Of a stretch of 64,000 bases of DNA, positions 57,552-64,000 are shown piece after piece. Within the stretch, counting starts at the first letter, position 1. Each line of letters starts with the position of its first letter. The notes beneath the pieces are model-generated. The model searched no databases, was not told the DNA's origin, and saw only the letters and a list, made by a program, of their open reading frames with translations. The position numbers and the translations under genes were made by a program. This DNA comes from Bacteroidales bacterium (GTDB lineage Bacteria; Bacteroidota; Bacteroidia; Bacteroidales; Lentimicrobiaceae): contig JADIZB010000010.1 of assembly GCA_016705005.1 (NCBI GenBank), positions 124,001-188,000 on the forward strand, written 5' to 3'.

Positions 57552-58493
57552 ATGAAAAAATTAAATTTCCTTATCCCGCTCATCGCTGCTATCCTGATTT
57601 CATCCTGTGCCTCACAGAAGAAAAAGGACGAAACCATCAGTCTTTCCGGTGCATTTGCACTCTATCCGCTGGCCGTAAAATGGACGGAAGAATATCAGAA
57701 AACCCACCCGGAAATCCGGTTCAATGTTTCGGGTGGCGGTGCCGGTAAAGGCATGGCAGACGCACTGGCCGGAACTGTTGATCTTGGCATGTTTTCGAGG
57801 GCAATTGCACAGGAAGAGATCAACCAGGGAGTGTGGTGGGTCGGACTCACCATCGACGCGGTAGTTCCTACCATCAGCAACCAGAACCCATTCCTCGCAA
57901 CCATTAAGCAAAAAGGGCTGACCAGAGAGGACTTCACCGCCATCTTTACCGGAGAAAAACAGAATGACTGGGGCAAACTGCTGGAGGTTCCCCAAAAAGG
58001 CAATGTGGTCGTCTATACCCGTTCCGATGCCTGTGGTGCTGCTGAAACCTGGGCCAAATACCTGGGCGGAAAACAGGAAAACCTGCTTGGCATAGGCATT
58101 TATGGCGATCCCGGACTGGCCGATGCCGTTGCAAAGGACAAACTGGGCATCGGTTTCAACAACACCATTTATGCCTATGACATCCTCACCGGGAAAAAGC
58201 GGCCGGGGATGGAAGTGATTCCCATCGACATCAACGGCAACGGGATCATCGATCCTGAAGAAAACTTCTACGAAACCTTTGAAGGTGTGCTGAAAGCCAT
58301 TGCCGACGGAGTTTATCCTTCACCCCCTGCGCGTGAACTTTACTTTGTAGCCAAAGGCAAACCACAAAAACAGGCCACCCTTGACTTTATCCGGTGGACA
58401 CTGACCGATGGGCAGAAGTTTGTGAAGGAAGCCGGTTATGTGCCGATTGAGCAGGCGAAGATTGAGGAGTATCTGGCCAAGCTGGAGAACTAA
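57552..58493 (+). CDS. pstS: Phosphate ABC transporter substrate-binding lipoprotein PstS
   Basis: 313 residues. A lipoprotein signal (AAILISSCAS, Cys near residue 19) anchors it outside the inner membrane. The PstS fold has a phosphate-binding start (SGAFALYPLAVKW, then NVSGGGAGKGMADALAG) and the VVYTRSDACGAAETWAKYLGG hinge segment. It delivers phosphate to PstC and PstA. The next gene, the four-helix-bundle gene, separates it from pstC by 720 bp. Confidence 0.94.
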   Translation: MKKLNFLIPLIAAILISSCASQKKKDETISLSGAFALYPLAVKWTEEYQKTHPEIRFNVSGGGAGKGMADALAGTVDLGMFSRAIAQEEINQGVWWVGLTIDAVVPTISNQNPFLATIKQKGLTREDFTAIFTGEKQNDWGKLLEVPQKGNVVVYTRSDACGAAETWAKYLGGKQENLLGIGIYGDPGLADAVAKDKLGIGFNNTIYAYDILTGKKRPGMEVIPIDINGNGIIDPEENFYETFEGVLKAIADGVYPSPPARELYFVAKGKPQKQATLDFIRWTLTDGQKFVKEAGYVPIEQAKIEEYLAKLEN

Positions 58494-58775
58494 GTATGCA
58501 GTTGGCAGTAAGCAGTTGGCAGTGAACAACTAAAAAATAAAGACTGTCGGTTTTCAGTAAATGGTTGACTGTATGTCATATGTAATATGCAGTATACAAC
58601 AGGCAGTTGGCATTTACCTGTTGGCGTGAACAACCTATTAAAATCAGATTGCAGCTTGCAAGTGTAAAAATAAGACAATGAACAGTTTAAAAGTAATTGC
58701 TCAGCTTTTTGCCGATAGAATAACCGTTTATAATAGATTGATTTTTAATTTATTATCAATATAAATCATTGACTA
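58494..58775. repeat. GCAGTTGGCAGT-type arrays upstream of the four-helix-bundle gene
   Basis: GCAGTTGGCAGTAAGCAG words at 58498-58523 and near 58602-58635, 282 bp in all, non-coding. They are inverted relative to the words at 59152-59190. Confidence 0.6.
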
Positions 58776-59150
58776 ATGATGAAAGGTTTTCGCGATCTGA
58801 TTGTTTATCAAAAGGCATTTGATCTGGCAATGGAGATTTATGTCTTAACAAAGAAGCTTCCGCCTGAAGAAAAGTATGAACTCACTGATCAGATCAGGAG
58901 ATCTTCCCGATCAGTGTGCAGGGCTATCGGGGAAGGATACAGGAAGCGTCAGTATCCGAAACATTTCACCTCGAAAATGAGCGATGCAGATTCAGAAAAC
59001 ACAGAAACCCAGGTTTCACTTGATTTCATCCTACGATGCGGTTACATCTCAAATGAACAATACCTGGATTTACTGAATAAATCAGAAGAGATCGGACGAA
59101 TGTTGAACAATATGGTTGAATACCCTGAAAAATTTCTTCCGAAGCACTAA
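58776..59150 (+). CDS. Four-helix-bundle protein (23S rRNA intervening-sequence family)
   Basis: 124 residues, all helical. Starts FRDLIVYQKAFDLAMEIYVLT and contains the QIRRSSRSVCRAIGEGYRKR segment of the S23/IVP family. These proteins were first seen in rRNA insertions, but here the gene stands inside the pst operon. It may bind nucleic acid; no function is proven. The flanking simple-word arrays run in opposite orientation. Confidence 0.92.
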   Translation: MMKGFRDLIVYQKAFDLAMEIYVLTKKLPPEEKYELTDQIRRSSRSVCRAIGEGYRKRQYPKHFTSKMSDADSENTETQVSLDFILRCGYISNEQYLDLLNKSEEIGRMLNNMVEYPEKFLPKH

Positions 59151-59151
59151 T

Positions 59152-59190
59152 TCTACTACTGACTGCCTACTGCCTACTGCTTACTGCTAC
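59152..59190. repeat. CTGCCTACTGC array downstream of the four-helix-bundle gene
   Basis: CTGACTGCCTACTGCC type words. Their reverse complement is close to the GCAGTAGGCAGT word upstream of the gene. Confidence 0.65.
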
Positions 59191-59212
59191 ATATAATAAC
59201 ATCAATGAACCA

Positions 59213-60100
59213 ATGCAACTTAAGCGCTTATTCATAGATAAGATCAACGGCTTCTGGATGATAACTTCACTGGTTACCATCCTTTGCCTTCCGTTGATTA
59301 TCGGAATCGGGTTGTACCTGAAAGCAGAACCCTTATTTGGTCAGCAATCATTCATGAGTCTTGTTTTTTCATCACAATGGGCGCCTTCGAAGGGAGAATT
59401 CGGATTCTGGCCATTTATAGCCGGTTCGCTCTATGTTACTTTGCTCTCTTTTCTTTTTACGGCACCGGTTTGTCTGCTGGCGGCCATCTACCTCACCCAG
59501 TTTTCATCGAAACAACTCATCCGGATCATGCACCCGGTGATTGACGTGCTGGCAGGACTACCTTCGGTGATCTACGGCGTTTGGGGGATACTCATCATAG
59601 TACCCTTTGTCTCGGATTTTGTGGCGCCATTCTTCGGCACGACCTCTTCGGGTTATTCCATCCTGGCCGGAGGTATCGTGCTGGCAGTGATGTGTATTCC
59701 TTACATCCTCAATATGCTGATTGAAGTGTTCAATACCGTGCCTTCCGGACTGAAGGAGGCTTCCCTGTCGATGGGGGCCACAAAATGGGAATCGGTTAAG
59801 CATGTGGTGATCAGGGGAAACTACCCCGGCATTATTTCGGCTTATGGACTTGGCATTGCCAAAGCCTTCGGTGAAACCATTGCCGTGATGATGGTGGTGG
59901 GCAATGTGGTTAAGGTAACGGCAAATCCATTGCATGCCGGCTATCCCCTGCCGGCGCTGATAGCCAACAATTACGGGGAGATGCTCTCCATCCCCATGTA
60001 CGACGCCGCCCTGATGTTTGCCGCCTTTCTGCTGCTGGTGATCATCCTGGCATTTAACCTGATATTCAGGTACCTTATCCATAAAACCAAAAGGCAATGA
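59213..60100 (+). CDS. pstC: Phosphate ABC transporter permease PstC
   Basis: 295 residues with six membrane segments. The coupling loop PSGLKEASLSMGATKWESVKH is near residues 181-201, and AKAFGETIAVMMVVGNV follows. PstC pairs with PstA as the channel. The gene is 62 bp downstream of the four-helix-bundle gene and overlaps pstA by 4 bp (ATGA). Confidence 0.95.
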   Translation: MQLKRLFIDKINGFWMITSLVTILCLPLIIGIGLYLKAEPLFGQQSFMSLVFSSQWAPSKGEFGFWPFIAGSLYVTLLSFLFTAPVCLLAAIYLTQFSSKQLIRIMHPVIDVLAGLPSVIYGVWGILIIVPFVSDFVAPFFGTTSSGYSILAGGIVLAVMCIPYILNMLIEVFNTVPSGLKEASLSMGATKWESVKHVVIRGNYPGIISAYGLGIAKAFGETIAVMMVVGNVVKVTANPLHAGYPLPALIANNYGEMLSIPMYDAALMFAAFLLLVIILAFNLIFRYLIHKTKRQ

Positions 60101-60951
60101 GACGGATAAAAATTCTTGAAGAAAAATTCTTCATTTTGCTTTCAGGTTTCATGGCCTATTCTCTGATTGCAGTGCTTGCCTTTATTATCCTTGTCATATT
60201 CGTAAAAGGATTCAATGCGCTGAGTTTCGATATGATCCTGAAAATACCCAAAGGTGGATATTATTACGGCGGTGAGGGCGGTGTGCTGAATGCAATTGCA
60301 GGATCCGTGTATATTGCTTTTGGTGCCACCCTGATCGCCATAGCTATCGGAATGCCTGCGGCACTATACATCAACGTTCAGCTGGTCAGGTATAAACGAA
60401 CCCAGAATACCATCCGGTATTTTCTTGATGCGTTGTGGGGTATTCCATCAATTGTTTACGGCGCCTTCGGCTTTGCGCTGATGCTGTTCTTCGGCATGAA
60501 TGCTTCACTCCTGGCCGGTATCATCACAGTGGCCCTTCTGATCTCACCCATCATGGTACGTACATTCGACGAAGTCCTGAGCACCATCCCGAAAGGACTG
60601 CACGAAGCATCGCTGGCACTCGGCTCCACCCGGACCGAAACGGCTTTCAGGGTCATGTTCAAACAGGGATTTTCAGGCTTCATCACTGCCATTCTGCTGT
60701 CGTTCGGCAGGGGGATCGGCGATGCGGCCTCAGTGTTGTTCACGGCAGGATATACCGACAACATCCCGGTCAACCTGGATGAACCGGCTGCCACCCTGCC
60801 ACTGGCCATCTTTTTCCAGCTGGGATCACCCATTCCCGAAGTCCGCGAAAGGGCCTTTGCATCCGCAGTAATTCTTACCGCCATCATTCTGGCCATCAGC
60901 CTGGGTGCACGTTACCTGTCGAAACGTTACTCAAGAACCAATTTAAAGTAA
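60097..60951 (+). CDS. pstA: Phosphate ABC transporter permease PstA
   Basis: 284 residues with six membrane segments. The coupling loop IPKGLHEASLALGSTRTETAFRV is near residues 166-188, then GRGIGDAASVLFTAGY. It starts inside the pstC stop (ATGA) and ends 6 bp before pstB, a tight operon. Confidence 0.95.
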   Translation: MRRIKILEEKFFILLSGFMAYSLIAVLAFIILVIFVKGFNALSFDMILKIPKGGYYYGGEGGVLNAIAGSVYIAFGATLIAIAIGMPAALYINVQLVRYKRTQNTIRYFLDALWGIPSIVYGAFGFALMLFFGMNASLLAGIITVALLISPIMVRTFDEVLSTIPKGLHEASLALGSTRTETAFRVMFKQGFSGFITAILLSFGRGIGDAASVLFTAGYTDNIPVNLDEPAATLPLAIFFQLGSPIPEVRERAFASAVILTAIILAISLGARYLSKRYSRTNLK

Positions 60952-60957
60952 AAGAAC

Positions 60958-61776
60958 ATGTCCTTACAGGAACCCGGAATTATGACACAACCAGCTACCT
61001 TGCCTGAAACCGGCGAAAAAAAGGTTACTCCCATCCTGCGGGTTCAGCATCTCAATGTTCATGCGGGCAGCAACCATATCCTGAAAGATGTGAACCTGGA
61101 AATCCCGCGCAACAGGATCACAGTGCTGCTGGGTCCTTCAGGCTGCGGCAAAACTACCCTGCTGAAGTGCATGAACAAGCTGACCGATCTTTACAGGGAG
61201 CTGAATGTATCGGGCAACATCTTTATTGAAAACGACAATATCCTTCATACCACGACCAATATCCCGGGCATCAGGCAGAAGATGGGACTGCTTTCACAGA
61301 GGCCTTACCCCTTGCCTGTTTCCATTTATAAGAATGTGGCTTACGGACTTAAACTGAAAGGTGTCCGCGACAAACGGCTGATCGGGTTTAGTGTGGAGAA
61401 GCACCTGCGTGAAGTCGGATTGTGGGAAGAGGTCAAAAACCGCCTGAATGCCCCGGCAACCAGCCTTTCGATCGGTCAGCAGCAGCGCCTCTGCCTGGCC
61501 AGGGGGCTGGCTGTAAAGCCCAGCATCATCCTGGCCGATGAGCCTACCTCAGCCCTCGACCCGATCTCAAGTAAGATCATCGAAGATCTCTTCAAGGACA
61601 TGAAAAAGCACTATACAATTATTCTTGTCACGCATGTGCTACGTCAGGCCATGCGGCTGGCCGATCATGTGATCTTTATGTACGACGGGGAAATCATAGA
61701 GCAGGGAAGTCCTGAAGAACTTTTCAATAACCCTCAGACTGACAAACTCAGGGCTTACCTTGTTGACGGAAACTGA
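60958..61776 (+). CDS. pstB: Phosphate ABC transporter ATP-binding protein PstB
   Basis: 272 residues. Walker A LLGPSGCGKTT, signature LSIGQQQRLCLARGLA (the PstB form LSxGQQQR), Walker B IILADEPTSALDP, switch His in LVTHVLRQAMRLA. It is the ATPase of the phosphate uptake system. No phoU follows in the window; instead an 850 bp non-coding block starts. Confidence 0.97.
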   Translation: MSLQEPGIMTQPATLPETGEKKVTPILRVQHLNVHAGSNHILKDVNLEIPRNRITVLLGPSGCGKTTLLKCMNKLTDLYRELNVSGNIFIENDNILHTTTNIPGIRQKMGLLSQRPYPLPVSIYKNVAYGLKLKGVRDKRLIGFSVEKHLREVGLWEEVKNRLNAPATSLSIGQQQRLCLARGLAVKPSIILADEPTSALDPISSKIIEDLFKDMKKHYTIILVTHVLRQAMRLADHVIFMYDGEIIEQGSPEELFNNPQTDKLRAYLVDGN

Positions 61777-62066
61777 TCAATTAACAGATAACAACTAACA
61801 GTTAACAACTAACAGTTAACAACTAACAGTTAACAATTAACTGTTAACAGATATGAGGCAAGGAGGATGAGGACCTGCCGGCAGTAGCAGTTGATGTATG
61901 GTATTTACGATTTACGATTTACGGTTTTAGGTTTTAGATTTTAGATTTACAATTTGATAAAACCATCCTACGGAACGCGCCCGCATGGCCTCTTCCGGCA
62001 GGTGAACCGCAAGCCGGAATTTAAACGCAGAAGTCGCCCGGTCGCTTAATTTGCAGAATCACCCCA
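61777..62066. repeat. Simple-word arrays after pstB
   Basis: TAACAACTAACAGT words (61778-61850) and TTTACGATTTACG/TTTTAGG words (61899-61950), then about 115 bp of GC-rich DNA ending in a degenerate copy of the next repeat. Confidence 0.7.
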
Positions 62067-62560
62067 TCGCCTTTTCGAACGGCGGAGCCATTGAACTATG
62101 AATGTGGGACATTTTTTTTCACCACAATAGGCACAATAGGCACAATTTCATTTAATCGATTTTTGTGGCTGATGGTCGCTTTCGTATCATAATTACTTAA
62201 TCACCTTTTCGAACGGCGGAGCCATTGAACTATGAATGTGGGAATTTTTTTAACCACAATAGGCACAACTTGTCCAGGCTACTTAGACGGGAATAGGACA
62301 CAATTTCATTTAATCGATTTTTGTGGGTGATGGTCGCTTTCGTAGCATAATTACTTAATCACCTTTTCGAACGGCGGAGCCATTGAACTATGAATGTGGG
62401 ACATTTTTTTTCACCACAATAGGCACAACTTGTCCCGGCTACTTAGACGGGAATAGGGCACAATTTCATTTAATCGATTTTTGTGGCTGAATATAGCTTT
62501 AGTCGCATAGTCACTTCATCGCCTTTATAAACGGCGGAGCACTTGAACATTCAAACGCAT
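62067..62560. repeat. 134-160 bp tandem repeat block
   Basis: The word CTTTTCGAACGGCGGAGCC starts at 62071, 62205 and 62363; a degenerate CTTTATAAACGGCGGAGC starts at 62523. Periods are 134, 158 and 160 bp. Copies 2 and 3 have about 24 bp extra (a GTCC(A/C)GGCTACTTAGACGGGAATAG-like insert), absent from copy 1. Each unit holds a CCACAA...TTGTGG inverted pair. It is non-coding. Confidence 0.9.
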
Positions 62561-62626
62561 GAAGTGTATTTAACCCAGAACCTTAAAACGCCTAGCTCCC
62601 AACCAATAACTGTTTGTTGTCAGTTA

Positions 62627-64000
62627 TTATTTATTATCTGTTATTTGTTCACTTGTTTCAGGCTTCATAATAACCCCCAGATTTTTCTTCCCGTCAATCA
62701 TAATCACAATCGGCTTCTCAAAACGGATGTGACGGATAAATTCGTCTTCATACACTGCCGTCTGCTTTGAAAGATATTCAAGGTCATAAAAACCGTCGTT
62801 GATAAACGGGTTCAGCGTAAAGTAGCCTACCCTGAACGAGGTCAGGTTCTGGAAGAAGTGGGTTCCCTGACTGGGATCGATCCGGTAATGCTCGAGGCCT
62901 GACTCGATGATGACCCTGGCTGCCGATATCTGTGGCCATTTTACCGGGATGCCCAGCCATGGATCGCTGCTGCCCCAACGGCCGGGACCGACCAGCACAT
63001 AGAATTTCTTTTCGGCCAGGAACCTATCGTTCAGCTCCCCTACCCGCAGGGCGGTATCCTTGTTGGCCGCCGGGTTGAACGATTCAGGTTTGATGTAAAC
63101 AAAATCATGAATATCGCGGATAATGCCGTTACCCAGGGCCGAATGTGAAAGGATCAGGGTTTCCTCCTCTTTCACCTCTTCAAGGTGCGCCTCAATGGCT
63201 TCGCGGTTATCCACTATGGGCCGGATCTGAAGCAGGTTGAAGACAGCCGGCTCACCCTTCGGTTGGTTCAGGTCTACTGCAAACTCAATTTCCACCGGTT
63301 TACTCATTTCACGCTGCCCTGTTTCAAGAACGGTGGCCAGAATTTCAGACAGCGGGAAAACATTGTGCATGAGTATATTGGAAAAGGTTATAATCCTCTT
63401 TCCACTCCCGAACATACCTTCGCGCAGCATATTACTTTCATAGTCGAACGTTGAGGCTATGTTGCGCAACGACCCGTCTGATTCTGCCTCGTTCAGATTC
63501 AACTTCTGCAGGTTACAGGCATCGTCGGTTGAAGGGGTAAAACTGCCGGGCAACAGGTCGAGGGCATAGAAATGTTTCTGAGTCTCACGCAGGGCCAGTT
63601 CCGGGGTGCTAAGCTGCAGCACTTTACGCGGGTAGCGCGGCGAAAACCGCAGCGTCATCCCGCCATCAACAATGTACTTTCCTAAACCGAGTGCGATGTT
63701 GGCAATGCCATCCTCAGGCTTTTCAGGCGCAATCGGGTAAAAGTTGATCGACCGGGCCACACCTGACAGACTGGGGTAAAAGCGGTCACCATAAGGCGAA
63801 CCAGTCACCTCCTGCAGAACAATGGCCATTTTCTCCTCATCAATCACATTCGAGGTAGCCAGCATATAGGCTTTGGAATCCTTGAAAAAAGCGGAGGCGT
63901 AGACACTTTTGATCGCGTTGCTCAGGTTCTCGATGGTCAGCCGTTCGTCGTTGACAAAATTAGGAACCATATAGGTGGAATAGATTCCTGCAAACGGCTG
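62627..64000 (-). CDS. PEP-synthase-like PEP/pyruvate-binding protein (5' part missing)
   Basis: The frame is open through base 64000, so the start is outside the window. The first visible residues (QPFAGIYSTYMVPNF) match the PPDK/PEP-synthase N-terminal domain. Visible features are SGVARSINFYPI, then SSDPWLGIPVKWPQISAA, a glycine-rich VGPGRWG segment, and a C-terminus ending SEQITDNK. The stop codon falls within an ATTTATTA-type array. It probably binds ATP and pyruvate or PEP; the catalytic His domain is not in view. Confidence 0.9.
   Translation of the reverse strand, partial: QPFAGIYSTYMVPNFVNDERLTIENLSNAIKSVYASAFFKDSKAYMLATSNVIDEEKMAIVLQEVTGSPYGDRFYPSLSGVARSINFYPIAPEKPEDGIANIALGLGKYIVDGGMTLRFSPRYPRKVLQLSTPELALRETQKHFYALDLLPGSFTPSTDDACNLQKLNLNEAESDGSLRNIASTFDYESNMLREGMFGSGKRIITFSNILMHNVFPLSEILATVLETGQREMSKPVEIEFAVDLNQPKGEPAVFNLLQIRPIVDNREAIEAHLEEVKEEETLILSHSALGNGIIRDIHDFVYIKPESFNPAANKDTALRVGELNDRFLAEKKFYVLVGPGRWGSSDPWLGIPVKWPQISAARVIIESGLEHYRIDPSQGTHFFQNLTSFRVGYFTLNPFINDGFYDLEYLSKQTAVYEDEFIRHIRFEKPIVIMIDGKKNLGVIMKPETSEQITDNK

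Noticed and set aside
58776..59150. rRNA intervening sequence
   Set aside because: No rRNA flanks this four-helix-bundle gene; it sits between pstS and pstC.
62067..62560. CRISPR array
   Set aside because: The units are 134-160 bp and wholly repeated; there are no short repeats with unique spacers.

Overview
The window looks like chromosomal DNA of a free-living member of the Bacteroidota, probably Bacteroidales-like. The evidence is proteins with C-terminal type IX secretion (T9SS) sorting domains, DUF-type secreted lipoproteins, an S53-like subtilase with MBG domains, OmpA/TPR outer-membrane proteins, and Bacteroidota-type promoters (-33 TTTG, about 20 bp, -7 TAnnTTTG) upstream of many genes. 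No phage, insertion sequence, CRISPR array or recognisable defence locus is present. Most of the window is core metabolism, information processing and envelope genes. The unusual material is in repeats, fusions and intergenic DNA.

Layout. 1-5151: 3' part of a giant secreted beta-helix/cadherin protein. 5233-7478: gmd-fcl (GDP-L-fucose synthesis). 7659-10108: molybdate/tungstate-type ABC permease, ATPase and a MobB-like P-loop protein. 10136-14996: four minus-strand genes for exported proteins, ending in an 882-residue leucine-rich-repeat protein with three WW modules. 15261-15459: tRNA-Leu(UAA) and tRNA-Gly(GCC), each with its own terminator. 15513-23558: mutS, a SpoU-type rRNA/tRNA methyltransferase, an OmpA/TPR outer-membrane protein and an unknown exported protein. 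23683-36787: dnaK, a lipoprotein, panB, an RluA-type pseudouridine synthase, a metalloprotease-like/beta-barrel protein, a holin-family membrane protein, a flavin-binding protein, PAP2 phosphatase, obgE, a tandem adenylate kinase, hpt and purE. 36975-45157: an SGNH hydrolase, a TPR adenylate cyclase and a 1556-residue secreted S53-like protease carrying ATALVN hexapeptide repeats. 45685-57369: universal stress protein, O-methyltransferase, M16 peptidase, PorN/GldN-like lipoprotein, TMTC-like membrane protein, NarX/NarL-type two-component pair, hybrid kinase and porin. 57552-61776: pstSCAB phosphate transport, interrupted by a four-helix-bundle (S23/IVP) gene. 61777-62626: a long non-coding block with 134-160 bp tandem repeats. 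62627-64000: C-terminal part of a PEP-synthase-like protein.

Functional links. gmd and fcl form a two-step GDP-mannose to GDP-fucose operon. The ModB/ModC-like pair sits with a MobB-like protein, so transport is linked to molybdenum cofactor use. hpt and adk are co-oriented purine salvage genes, with purE divergent from them. The porin, PstS, PstC, PstA and PstB together give an outer-to-inner-membrane phosphate uptake route; phoU is not in the window.

Main items worth a second look: the ATALVN hexapeptide block; a three-domain super-repeat in the cadherin protein; the tandem adenylate kinase whose second half has lost Mg2+-site acidic residues; the four-helix-bundle gene inside pst flanked by oppositely oriented simple-word arrays; the tandem repeat block after pstB; and MITE-like palindromes. 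All functional assignments come from motifs and family knowledge; no database search was run.
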